The position numbers and the translations under genes were made by a program. 64,000 bases of DNA from an uncultured Muribaculaceae bacterium (GTDB lineage Bacteria > Bacteroidota > Bacteroidia > Bacteroidales > Muribaculaceae): assembly GCA_910578385.1 (NCBI GenBank), contig CAJTQV010000002.1, forward strand, positions 1 to 64,000. Reading direction: 5' to 3'. Below the pieces are notes generated by a model. It saw nothing but the letters and a program-made list of their open reading frames with translations. It searched no databases and had not been told where the DNA came from. The first letter of the stretch is position 1, and every line of letters begins with the position of its first letter. Positions 50,783 through 59,841 of the stretch are shown in pieces.

Positions 50783-51709
50783 TTATTGCGCACGCATGGG
50801 TTGTATGGCTTTCTGCGGCATCATCTGCATCTGTCCCGGTCGTGCCGGTGAAGGCCTGTTGGTCCTGGATGGCGATGCTGGCTGATGTTGAACCTCGTTG
50901 TCGGTAACGGTATCTGATGCTGCTGCCATTTCCTCCCGCGGACGGCGACGCTGAACCGGGTCGCGGAAAGTTCGCTGACTGTGTATCTTGTAGTATTCCA
51001 AGCTGTCGAACGGCAATGCCGACAGATAGATGCTGTCTATCCACAGCGGCATGGTGGCTTCATCCTTAAGCAGAAGGTTACCGAATATACGCGTCACCTT
51101 CAGTGCCGTATCGGTCTGGAACGAGAGCTTGAGACGCGAGTTCGAGATGGTACGCGTGAAGTAACCCTTTGTTCCGTTGTCGTACTCGACGCCGAGCATG
51201 GCCATGCCGTCGGTGTTTCCGTTCATGCGCAGCTTCAACTCTATACGCTGGCCCGACTCGACATCGACCGTAGGGATAGAGAACTCGAAAGCATCCGAAC
51301 CCGACAGACGCGACAGCAGCGACTGGCGCGAATATGGCCAGAGGTCTGACGACTCCATCTCCATCGACTTACCGCCAGATACCTTCTGACGGCGCCGTGC
51401 AAGCTCTTTCTCGACCATGGAACACAGTTCGTAGTAGCTGTCGATGTTGCGGCCATACCACGCCATCGTGGTATCGAATTCAGCACGTGTCAGACCATGC
51501 TCACTGATTATACGGTCAACTGTGGCGGCACGCTGGTCTCCGTTGTCCGTACTGCGCTGAGTCTGCATGTATGCCTCGGCCAGCTCAAGGTCGGCTATGA
51601 CAGGGACCATCTTCTTGTCAGACTGCACACCATCCGGACGGCGTATGCAGGAGCTGCCGAGCAACGCGACCGAAGCCAAAGCGAGTATGTATGACCTGCG
51701 GAGTTTCAT
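50783..51709 (-). CDS. DUF4296 lipoprotein
   Basis: A Bacteroidales lipoprotein with lipobox LGSSCIRR. The DUF4296 domain spans about residues 30-110 (MVPVIADLELAEAYMQTQ, RIISEHGLTRAEFDTTMAWY). The rest has beta strands and a proline-, serine- and arginine-rich tail. It starts directly after lspA, the peptidase that processes lipoproteins, as commonly seen in Bacteroidales, but its role is unknown. Confidence 0.85.
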   Translation of the reverse strand: MKLRRSYILALASVALLGSSCIRRPDGVQSDKKMVPVIADLELAEAYMQTQRSTDNGDQRAATVDRIISEHGLTRAEFDTTMAWYGRNIDSYYELCSMVEKELARRRQKVSGGKSMEMESSDLWPYSRQSLLSRLSGSDAFEFSIPTVDVESGQRIELKLRMNGNTDGMAMLGVEYDNGTKGYFTRTISNSRLKLSFQTDTALKVTRIFGNLLLKDEATMPLWIDSIYLSALPFDSLEYYKIHSQRTFRDPVQRRRPREEMAAASDTVTDNEVQHQPASPSRTNRPSPARPGQMQMMPQKAIQPMRAQ

Positions 51710-52444
51710 TTACGGTTTACGGTCAGTTTCAGACTTCTCTGCCGCGTTGCCCTTCTCTTTCGAGCCGAGCAGATTGAAAGCAAGCGAGAAGTCGCGGGAA
51801 TAGAACAGTATCAGCAGCGCGACACCCACACAGATAGAGGCATCGGCAATGTTGAAGATATAGGCGAAGAACTCATAGTATTGTCCTCCGACACCCGGCA
51901 TCCACTCAGGCCAATAGAAATCGAAGAGCGGGAAATAGAGCATATCGACCACGCGTCCCTCGAACCAGGTGGAGTAGCCACCGTCGGGAGGAAACGCCAC
52001 GGCAAGTTCCGGGGGCATGGGGTTGTTGAACAGAACGCCATAGAACACGCAATCGAAAATGTTGCCAGCCGCACCGGCAGTGATGAGCGCGACAGAGACA
52101 ATAAAGCCGGTACGCAGCTCACGGAACGAGGTCAGCCTGACCAACGCCCATATGAACAGAGCCACGGCCACAATCCGGCCGAATGTCAGAATCAGCTTGT
52201 TCCAGAGCTCAAGGCCGAAAGCCATGCCGTTGTTCTCGATAAATTTCAGATGAAACCAGGATGTCAGTTCAAGATCCTCGCCAAGATAGAAATGAGTCTT
52301 GACCCAGATTTTCATGATCTGGTCTGCGAGCAGAACCAGAATAATCACACCGGCTGCGAGCCAACCCGCATTGCGGCGCAACGCCGAAGGAACGGATCCT
52401 CCGGCGGTGCGTGCGATGTCATTGTCAATGTTACTTACTGACAT
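51710..52444 (-). CDS. lspA: Lipoprotein signal peptidase LspA
   Basis: Signal peptidase II cuts lipoprotein signals. The ATG at 52444 (MSVSNIDNDI) was chosen because upstream codons run back towards ileS. Conserved motifs are IENNGMAFGLEL, ITAGAAGNIFDCVF with the first catalytic Asp, and YIFNIADASICVGV with the second. Four membrane segments are visible. The protein (244 aa) is longer than in E. coli due to an N-terminal extension and a periplasmic insert (EWMPGVGGQYYEFF), common in Bacteroidetes. Confidence 0.94.
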   Translation of the reverse strand: MSVSNIDNDIARTAGGSVPSALRRNAGWLAAGVIILVLLADQIMKIWVKTHFYLGEDLELTSWFHLKFIENNGMAFGLELWNKLILTFGRIVAVALFIWALVRLTSFRELRTGFIVSVALITAGAAGNIFDCVFYGVLFNNPMPPELAVAFPPDGGYSTWFEGRVVDMLYFPLFDFYWPEWMPGVGGQYYEFFAYIFNIADASICVGVALLILFYSRDFSLAFNLLGSKEKGNAAEKSETDRKP

Positions 52445-52466
52445 ATGCAGTTGTTTGATTGCGGTC

Positions 52467-55400
52467 TCAGCGGGTGACGCGAGCGAGGAACTTCTCACCA
52501 TCCACGTCAAGTTCAACCACCGCACCCGGTTCGAGAGCGGTCACATCCTTGTCGAGAGCCACGGCACCTTCGGCACTGAGAGCGGCGGCGCAGACCTCGT
52601 CGGCAAGCACCTGAGCCTTGATATAATCGCCGAACGATTCGAGAGTGGCGCGAACGGTATCGTTGTCGGAAAGTTCTACACGTACACGGTCGGTTATCTC
52701 GAAATCGGAGAGCTTGCGGATGTTCTGGATACGGTTGATAAGCTCGCGGGCCATACCCTCGTTGCGGAGCTGCGGAGTGACGGTCACGTCGAGAGCCACG
52801 GTGATGTTACCGTCGTTTGCGACGAGCCATCCCGGAATGTCCTCCGGAATCACCTCGACATCCTCAAGAGTAACGACCGGCGCACCGGGAAGAGCCTCGA
52901 ACGTGAAGCTGCCGTTCTTCTCAAGGGCTGCGATGTCCTTCTGCTCCATGGCTGTGATGGCCTTGCCGAGGTCTTTCATGATCTTGCCGTACTTCGGGCC
53001 GAGCTTCTTGAAGTCAGCCTTCACACGCTTCACAAGACCCGATTCCTCATTGTCAACGAGCTTGAGCGACTTGACATTCACCTCGTCGAGCACAATGCCC
53101 TTCACTGCCTCGATGGCCTGACGCTGGGCATCGTCCATGACAGGCACGAGGAGAGTCTGGAGCGGCTGACGCACTTTCAGGTTCACCTTGCGACGGAGAG
53201 CCAGCACATTTGAAGTGATGATCTGCGCAAGGTTCATGCGCTCCTCAAGGGCAGCGTCAATCACACTCTCGTCGGCCTTGGGGAAGTCGGCCAAGTGAAC
53301 CGACACATATTCACCGTCGGCGAGCGATGGAGCCACAAGATCGGTGTAGAGTTTGTCGGCATAGAAGGGTGAGAAGGGAGCCATAAGCAGCGAGATGGTC
53401 TTCAGACACTCGAAGAGAGTCTGATAGGCAGCGAGCTTGTCCTTGTCCATCTTGCCTGCCCAGAAACGCTTGCGGTTCAGACGCACGTACCAGTTGGAGA
53501 GATTGTTGTTGACAAAATCCTCGATGGCACGGGCTGCCTTTGTCGGCTCATAATCGTCGAGAGCGGCCTCTACCTCCTTGATGAGCGAGTTGAGCAGCGA
53601 GAGAATCCAGCGGTCGATCTCCGGACGCTCTGCCACGGGCACCTGCTCCTCTGTTCCGGTGAAGCCGTCCACATTGGCGTAGAGGGCAAGGAACTTATAT
53701 GTGTTGTAGAGAGTGGCGAAGAGCTTGCGGCTCACCTCTGCCACACCCTCCTCATCATATTTGAGGTTGTCCCAGGGTGACGAGTTGGAAATCATGTACC
53801 AGCGAACGGGGTCGATTCCGAAACGCTCTATGTTGTTGAAGGGGTCGATGGCGTTTCCGAGACGCTTCGACATCTTGTTACCGTTCTTGTCAAGCACGAG
53901 ACCGTTAGAGATGACAGCCTTGTAGGCCACAGAGTCGAACACCATACCCGCAATAGCGTGGAGAGTGAAGAACCAACCGCGTGTCTGGTCAACACCCTCG
54001 GCGATGAAGTCGGCGGGATATACCTCGCCGCTGTCGAGAAGTTCCTTGTTCTCGAACGGATAATGGATCTGCGCGTAAGGCATGGCACCCGAGTCGAACC
54101 AAACGTCGATCAGGTCGGTCTCGCGGTGCATGGGTCGGCCACTCTCCGAGACGAGCACGAGGTCATCGACATAAGGACGGTGCATGTCGATGCGGTCATA
54201 GTTCTCCGCAGTGTACTCACCCGGAACGAAGCCCTTCTCCTTGAGCGGATTCGACTGCATCACACCCTTGGCCACGGCATCCTCCACACGGTTGTAGAGG
54301 TCCTCGTAACTTTCTATGATAACCTCCTCGCGGCCATCCTCGGTACGCCAGATGGGCAACGGAGTTCCCCAATAGCGTGAGCGCGACAGGTTCCAGTCCT
54401 GGACATTCTCAAGCCACTTGCCGAAACGTCCGGTTCCGGTCGAAGCGGGTTTCCACTTGATTGTCTCGTTGAGAGCGATAAGCTTCTCGCGGGCCTCCGG
54501 GGTGCGGATAAACCAGCTGTCGAGCGGGTAGTAGAGCACAGGCTTGTCAGTACGCCAGCAGTGGGGATAGTTGTGCACATGCTTCTCGGTGCGGAATGCC
54601 TTGCCATCTTTCTTCAGCTCCATACAGAGCTCGACGTTCAGATCCTCGTCAGCTGCCGCAGCCTTCTCGTCGTAACGACCATTGACGGTGTACTTCGGAT
54701 CGTAGGCGTTCTTTACGAACTGTCCGGCATGACGCGAATAAAGCTCCACATCGACACACTTCTCCACAAATTCGGGAGCAAGGTCATCGATAGTATAGAA
54801 CTTACCGGTCAGGTCAACCATCGGGCGCGTCTCCCCCTTGCGGTTGATCATGAACAACGGCGGAATCTCGGCAGCCTTGGCCACCTTGGCGTCGTCGGCA
54901 CCGAAAGTCGGAGCGATATGTACGATACCGGTACCATCTTCGGTGGTGACATAGTCACCGGGAATCACACGGAAAGCGCGTTCCGCAATCTCCACGAAAC
55001 GATCATTACCCACGCTGTAGACCTTGTCAGGGTTCGCGGCGGCATAGTCGGTGACATATTTCGGCGAGAAGTCGTCAACGCGCTCTGTGGGCTTCACCCA
55101 AGGCATGAGCTGCGCATAGTGCATTCCAACGAGGTCTGAGCCTTTCCAACGGCCTACAATCTCGTAAGGCACTACCTTGTCACCCGGTTTATAGTCAGAA
55201 AGTGCAATATCACGCCCTTCTTTCTTAAAATAAGAATTGACAAGCACGTCGGCAAGCACCACTGTGATTTTCTCGCCGTTGTAGGGATTGAATGTGCGGA
55301 CAGCCACATAGTCGAACTTCGGGCCGACGCAGAGAGCGGTGTTGGAGGGAAGAGTCCAGGGGGTGGTGGTCCATGCCATGAAGCAGGGGCGTCCCCAGCC

Positions 55401-56072
55401 GGTCATCTCCTCTTTGGGATCAAGGATGTCGAAAAGCACGGTGGCCGTGAGGTCCTTCACGTCGCGGTAACATCCGGGCTGGTTAAGCTCGTGCGAGCTG
55501 AGACCCGTTCCGGCAGCCGGTGAATAAGGCTGGATGGTATATCCCTTGTAGAGGTATCCTTTCTTGTAGAGCTGAGCCAAAAGCCACCATACAGACTCTA
55601 TATAGCGGTTGTCGTATGTGATGTAAGGATTGTCGAGGTCAACCCAGTAGCCCATGCGGTGTGTCAGGTCAGTCCACTCCTTGGTGTACTTCATGACCTC
55701 GCGGCGGCAGGCTGCGTTGTACTCATCGACCGAAATTTTCTTGCCGATATCCTCCTTGGTGATGCCGAGAGTCTTCTCCACACCAAGTTCCACGGGAAGA
55801 CCGTGGGTGTCCCATCCGGCCTTGCGCTTCACGTGGAAGCCCTTCATGGTCTTGTAGCGGCATACGATATCCTTGATGGTACGGGCCATGACATGGTGGA
55901 TACCGGGCATACCGTTTGCCGACGGGGGACCTTCATAAAAGACGAAAGAGGGACAGCCCTCGCGCTCCTTCATGGAGCGTTCAAAAAGCGTGTGCTTATC
56001 CCACACGCCGAGCATCTCCTTGTTGATGTCCGACAAGTTGAGCTGCTTGCTGTATTCCTGAAATTTTTTCAT
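52467..56072 (-). CDS. ileS: Isoleucyl-tRNA synthetase
   Basis: This 1201-residue class I synthetase attaches isoleucine to tRNA. The HIGH-type motif is in GPPSANGMPGIHHVMART and the KMSKS-type motif in KNGNKMSKRLGNAIDPF. An editing domain (CP1) lies between them (TEDGTGIVHIAPTFGADDA). The length and C-terminal domain place it in the eukaryote-like (type 2) group, which is often resistant to mupirocin. It leads a leftward operon with lspA and DUF4296; dksA, often found between them in Bacteroides, is absent. Confidence 0.97.
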   Translation of the reverse strand: MKKFQEYSKQLNLSDINKEMLGVWDKHTLFERSMKEREGCPSFVFYEGPPSANGMPGIHHVMARTIKDIVCRYKTMKGFHVKRKAGWDTHGLPVELGVEKTLGITKEDIGKKISVDEYNAACRREVMKYTKEWTDLTHRMGYWVDLDNPYITYDNRYIESVWWLLAQLYKKGYLYKGYTIQPYSPAAGTGLSSHELNQPGCYRDVKDLTATVLFDILDPKEEMTGWGRPCFMAWTTTPWTLPSNTALCVGPKFDYVAVRTFNPYNGEKITVVLADVLVNSYFKKEGRDIALSDYKPGDKVVPYEIVGRWKGSDLVGMHYAQLMPWVKPTERVDDFSPKYVTDYAAANPDKVYSVGNDRFVEIAERAFRVIPGDYVTTEDGTGIVHIAPTFGADDAKVAKAAEIPPLFMINRKGETRPMVDLTGKFYTIDDLAPEFVEKCVDVELYSRHAGQFVKNAYDPKYTVNGRYDEKAAAADEDLNVELCMELKKDGKAFRTEKHVHNYPHCWRTDKPVLYYPLDSWFIRTPEAREKLIALNETIKWKPASTGTGRFGKWLENVQDWNLSRSRYWGTPLPIWRTEDGREEVIIESYEDLYNRVEDAVAKGVMQSNPLKEKGFVPGEYTAENYDRIDMHRPYVDDLVLVSESGRPMHRETDLIDVWFDSGAMPYAQIHYPFENKELLDSGEVYPADFIAEGVDQTRGWFFTLHAIAGMVFDSVAYKAVISNGLVLDKNGNKMSKRLGNAIDPFNNIERFGIDPVRWYMISNSSPWDNLKYDEEGVAEVSRKLFATLYNTYKFLALYANVDGFTGTEEQVPVAERPEIDRWILSLLNSLIKEVEAALDDYEPTKAARAIEDFVNNNLSNWYVRLNRKRFWAGKMDKDKLAAYQTLFECLKTISLLMAPFSPFYADKLYTDLVAPSLADGEYVSVHLADFPKADESVIDAALEERMNLAQIITSNVLALRRKVNLKVRQPLQTLLVPVMDDAQRQAIEAVKGIVLDEVNVKSLKLVDNEESGLVKRVKADFKKLGPKYGKIMKDLGKAITAMEQKDIAALEKNGSFTFEALPGAPVVTLEDVEVIPEDIPGWLVANDGNITVALDVTVTPQLRNEGMARELINRIQNIRKLSDFEITDRVRVELSDNDTVRATLESFGDYIKAQVLADEVCAAALSAEGAVALDKDVTALEPGAVVELDVDGEKFLARVTR

Positions 56073-56135
56073 ATCGGGTGTTGATTTTATTATTCCTGAT
56101 TTTGGGTTAGGTTGTCGGGGACGGGCTTACTACGC

Positions 56136-57332
56136 TCAGTGTTTGCAGCCTTTGGCTCCTTTGGCTCCTTTCACGCCGCCGCCGAGAGCGAAGATGTTCT
56201 GGTCGTAGGTGAAAGTCTTGCGGTCGGTGGCACGTTTGCGCTTGAGGGCGAGGGCCACAAGACGGTCCATGAGTTGGGTGAAGCTGATTCCGGTAGCCTC
56301 CCATAGATAGAAAGAGAGAGAGCCGGGGATGGTGTTGATTTCGTTCACATAGACCGAATTGTCTTTCTCGTCGATCATGACATCAATACGGCTCACACCG
56401 TGGCATGAAAGGACGCGGAACGTCTCCCCCGCCATCTCGCGGATTTTCTCGCTCATCTCAGCGGGGAGGTCGGCAGGTATGCGCTTCTCGCTCGCCTGCA
56501 TTCCCTGGTTTGTCTTTGTGCCGCCCATGTACTTGTCTTCATACGACAGGAACTTACCGCTCTTGATCGGTTCTTCGCACACTGAGCTCTGGTGGTCGTC
56601 GGCATCGCCGAGCACGGAGCAGTTGATTTCCTTGAGCTGCTCGACCATATGCTCCACGATGATGCGCTGCGAGAATTTCTCGGCATTGTTTATGCGCTCG
56701 ATAAGCTCACGGCGGTCGGCAGCGGTGCCGATACCGACAGATGAACCAAGATTGGCAGGCTTGACAATAACCGGATAGCCAAGCTTCGACTCGACTTTCT
56801 CAACGATGCTGTCGCGGCCGGAGTTCCATTCGTTGTCGGTGAACCATACGTAGTCAACCACCGGAATGCCCTCGGCGCGGAGAATCATCTTCATGGTAAT
56901 CTTGTCCATGCCGTTGGCCGACGAGAGCGTGTTGCAACCGGCGAAAGGAATGCCGATTGTCTCAAGCAGACCTTCGAAGATGCCGTCCTCGCCGTTGGTG
57001 CCGTGAAGAACGGGAATCGCGACATGAAGCTCAGCCACCACGGGATTCTTCTTTGAGAAGAGACCGGTATTGGCCTTGTAGAGATTGTAGTCGCCATACT
57101 CCGGACGCATGAACACCTCCTCGGCGTTCTGGACCAGCGTATCGAGATTGCGGTAGTTCTTCAGGTCGAGAAGATTCTGACCTGTGTACCAGCGGCCCTG
57201 TTTCGAGATGTAGACAGGGACTATGTTGTATTTGTTTTCGTCGAATGCGTTAATGGCCTGGAGGGCCGAGATGACGGAGATTTCATGCTCTACCGAGCGA
57301 CCTCCGAAAAAGACTGCAACGTTGGTTTTCAT
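56136..57332 (-). CDS. ddl: D-alanine--D-alanine ligase
   Basis: Ddl makes the D-Ala-D-Ala dipeptide for peptidoglycan. The ATP-grasp features appear in order: FFGGRSVEHEISVISALQA, VLHGTNGEDGIFEGLLE, PVIVKPANLGSSVGIG, RIDVMIDE, and NEINTIPGSLSFYLWEATG. The last 40 residues are extra and end in a GGGVKGAKGAKG repeat. A TAAATTTG box (57417-57410, minus strand) is a likely promoter. The dipeptide feeds MurF-type ligases such as the gene at 33901. Confidence 0.96.
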   Translation of the reverse strand: MKTNVAVFFGGRSVEHEISVISALQAINAFDENKYNIVPVYISKQGRWYTGQNLLDLKNYRNLDTLVQNAEEVFMRPEYGDYNLYKANTGLFSKKNPVVAELHVAIPVLHGTNGEDGIFEGLLETIGIPFAGCNTLSSANGMDKITMKMILRAEGIPVVDYVWFTDNEWNSGRDSIVEKVESKLGYPVIVKPANLGSSVGIGTAADRRELIERINNAEKFSQRIIVEHMVEQLKEINCSVLGDADDHQSSVCEEPIKSGKFLSYEDKYMGGTKTNQGMQASEKRIPADLPAEMSEKIREMAGETFRVLSCHGVSRIDVMIDEKDNSVYVNEINTIPGSLSFYLWEATGISFTQLMDRLVALALKRKRATDRKTFTYDQNIFALGGGVKGAKGAKGCKH

Positions 57333-57513
57333 TTTTCAGTTATCTTCGAACGGGGGGCTATCCAGTGGGTCATAAACGGCTCATACCGTCCCCCGTATGT
57401 TCCAAATTGCAAATTTACTCATTTTTTTTGAAAAATGGAACTTCCGACCCGACAAACCATAATAAGAGGATGAATTATTCTGTCCGCAGCTCCTTGTGTC
57501 GGACAATATTCAC

Positions 57514-58350
57514 TCAAAACGAAGCTGCAAGCCCGAAGCCGACGGCCCGGGTCTCGATGTTATAGCTGGGCATAACTGAGAGGGTCGCCGACTTTGTCCA
57601 GTGGAACCATTTCTGATAGAGCGGAAGCATCCAGTAACCTATGCGTGCGGAGAGTATTCCTATTCCCGCACCGGCAATCACGTCGTTCAGCCAATGGCGG
57701 TCGTTGTATAGTCGCAAGAAGGCAACCCCAGTCGCCACGGCGTAGGCACCTATCGCAAGCCCGGTGCCATATTCAAGCCTCATCAATTCGGCTCCCATGA
57801 ATACAGTGGCGGTATGTCCGGAAGGAAACGAGTTACGGGCATTGGAATCGGGACGTTTCTCCTTGACTGAATACTTGACAGCATTGACCATGATACCCAT
57901 TGCAAGATACGCCGTGGCACCTGCTGCGAACCGTTCCTTGAAGCTGTGCCTGCATTTTACGCCGACGGCTCCAAGTCCGACATATGCCACAACAGGAAGA
58001 TATTGGATATAATCGTCGGCGCGGAAATAATGGTCACCGCGCCAATCGGCAAGCCCGTTCCTGATTGAGTTTTTAAGCTTGTTGAACGCTCCGTTGCGCA
58101 CACCGAAAGAGCCCACGGCAACAAGCGCGGCCGGGAGAATCAGCTGTTTCGCATTGAAACGGTACTCAGGGCGTGCGGGCTCCCCGGTGTGCTCAAAGAG
58201 AACAGCAGCGGCATCAGGCACCGGTGCTTCAAGCTGAATCACAACATCCATAGGCGACAGAGTACTATCCCCGGCAACCTGTGCAAAAGAGGAGAAGGTC
58301 ACGGTCAGCGAAGCCACACAAAGCATCAAAAAACGGATCCAATCAGTCAT
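57514..58350 (-). CDS. PAP2-family membrane phosphatase
   Basis: The ATG at 58350 (MTDWIRFLMLCVASL) gives a signal-like N-terminus. The phosphatase motifs are KEKRPDSNARNSFPSGHTA and YNDRHWLNDVIAGAGIG (the latter with His and Asp). Several membrane segments are present. Such enzymes remove phosphate from undecaprenyl pyrophosphate, phosphatidyl-glycerophosphate or lipid A. The downstream intergenic region is unremarkable. Confidence 0.88.
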   Translation of the reverse strand: MTDWIRFLMLCVASLTVTFSSFAQVAGDSTLSPMDVVIQLEAPVPDAAAVLFEHTGEPARPEYRFNAKQLILPAALVAVGSFGVRNGAFNKLKNSIRNGLADWRGDHYFRADDYIQYLPVVAYVGLGAVGVKCRHSFKERFAAGATAYLAMGIMVNAVKYSVKEKRPDSNARNSFPSGHTATVFMGAELMRLEYGTGLAIGAYAVATGVAFLRLYNDRHWLNDVIAGAGIGILSARIGYWMLPLYQKWFHWTKSATLSVMPSYNIETRAVGFGLAASF

Positions 58351-58470
58351 ACGCCATTCATTTTCCGCAAAATTATGAAAAATCGCCGAAAAGGCCAAAC
58401 CCTTCATCCAATGCCTGTGTGAAAACGCGGACAATTCCACAGATTATGGCCATACATTCATACATTCATC

Positions 58471-59706
58471 TTAGATAATCTCGTCGCGGATGTCAAGAAT
58501 ATACGTTACGGTCGTGCCATCCTTTTTAAGGACGGTGTATGTGGTCTCTCCTTCAAGACCGAGTCCTTCTATCTGTTCCTGCCACGTTATCTCCTTGACA
58601 GGACGGCCGTTTATGGCGAGAATGACATCGTCAATCTCGAATCCGGCTTTCTGGGCAATTCCGTTGTCATATATGCTGCTGACAATCCAGCCGTCGCATA
58701 TGTCGGTACGGTCAAGATAACCCATCTGCACTTTTGAACTGTGCTGATAACCGGTTGAATTGTCAGAGTTACGGCGTGCATATACCGCCTCGCCGGGAGC
58801 ATCGATTATGAGGTCGTAATGACGGAGTATCTCGTTGCCTATTATTCCGACATGCGGACGCGTGGATAGAGAGCCTTCAGTATTGTATGAGGCGGAGACT
58901 ACTACATTCTCCAGTTCGTCGAGAAACTTGAATGATTGCGCCCTGAATGTCACATCCGTACCGTCGCCCCCCACCCCCATGTTTGAGTAATAGCGGTCGG
59001 CAGTACTTTTTCCGGTCAGGTCGAGTTTCTTCAAGGTCTCGTTGGTAAGTATGACAGTCGATCCGCAGCCAAGGTCGAGGCGGAAGTTACCACTCACAGT
59101 CTGAACTGAATCTATGCGCAGCTCCATCTCGATGTCAATCCTGTTGTCATTGAATTGTGCGGGGAGCCGTGTATATCCCGTGAGCATTTCACCGGTCAGC
59201 GAATCTGTTTGAAGGAGGTAACTGTCGGTGTAGTTCACGATGAGCGGTTTGTCGAACACGGCATTATTGCCAATCATGCCGTCGGTGTGGCGTCCAAGAA
59301 TCTCACGGAGATTTATGATGGGCGTTATATCTTCATTGTGCAATACATTGCCCATTTTGACAGAAACAGTGTCGATGATGATTGGTATGGTTTGTACGCC
59401 GTTGTTACCTGCGCCACCCATTTTAGCACGTCCTTTTTTGAGTGGGAGTTTGCCGAATGAGGAAAGATCCATATAGTCTTTGTCGAGATAGAGACGGTCT
59501 GCACCTGTGTCATAGATAAGCGACACCGGCACAGAATCGGCAATTACGGCCTGAATGTAGACATGCGAATCAAGCACAAACGGTATCGCCCCTTCCGGAA
59601 CCGTACCATACGGCATCTTGCCATCTGAAACACCAGCATACATAGCAGCTGGGGACGCCAATAGCAGCGAGAACACCCCCTTCTTAATCAAAGACATATT
59701 TTTCAT
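58471..59706 (-). CDS. Secreted retropepsin-like aspartic protease with PDZ domain
   Basis: A signal peptide (SLLLASPAAMYAG) is followed by two aspartic-protease-like lobes: SLIYDTGADRLYLD and, later, NFRLDLGCGSTVIL. The second lobe has the hydrophobic strand and GIIGNEILRHYDLIIDAPG, as in single-chain pepsin-like pairs. A PDZ domain (SSIYDNGIAQKAGFEID, then DVILAINGRPVKEI) closes the protein. The second motif has Asp-Leu-Gly, so activity is uncertain. It follows the outer-membrane receptor gene and a strong hairpin. Confidence 0.82.
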   Translation of the reverse strand: MKNMSLIKKGVFSLLLASPAAMYAGVSDGKMPYGTVPEGAIPFVLDSHVYIQAVIADSVPVSLIYDTGADRLYLDKDYMDLSSFGKLPLKKGRAKMGGAGNNGVQTIPIIIDTVSVKMGNVLHNEDITPIINLREILGRHTDGMIGNNAVFDKPLIVNYTDSYLLQTDSLTGEMLTGYTRLPAQFNDNRIDIEMELRIDSVQTVSGNFRLDLGCGSTVILTNETLKKLDLTGKSTADRYYSNMGVGGDGTDVTFRAQSFKFLDELENVVVSASYNTEGSLSTRPHVGIIGNEILRHYDLIIDAPGEAVYARRNSDNSTGYQHSSKVQMGYLDRTDICDGWIVSSIYDNGIAQKAGFEIDDVILAINGRPVKEITWQEQIEGLGLEGETTYTVLKKDGTTVTYILDIRDEII

Positions 59707-59756
59707 AACTCAAAGTTTTAGGCGGTTAATTAACTTAACGGTATGTAAAAAATCTC

Positions 59757-59815
59757 GTTAAGTAGCTGTTCAAATTAAATGAATAGTAGCGGTTTAATTT
59801 GAACAGGTGCTTAAC
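59757..59815 (-). terminator. Long inverted repeat between receptor and protease genes
   Basis: CTGTTCAAATTAAA (59766-59779) and TTTAATTTGAACAG (59793-59806) are perfect arms, extended by GTTAAG/CTTAAC across a 3-nt internal loop. On the minus strand T6 follows shortly after. CTTAACG at 59734-59740 can pair with the same outer arm, an alternative fold. It probably terminates the receptor transcript. Confidence 0.7.
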
Positions 59816-59841
59816 TGTAACGGGACTTTGTTGTAGATGGG

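Noticed and set aside
52299..53213. Plus-strand frames opposite ileS and lspA
   Set aside because: They are antisense to strongly conserved housekeeping genes.
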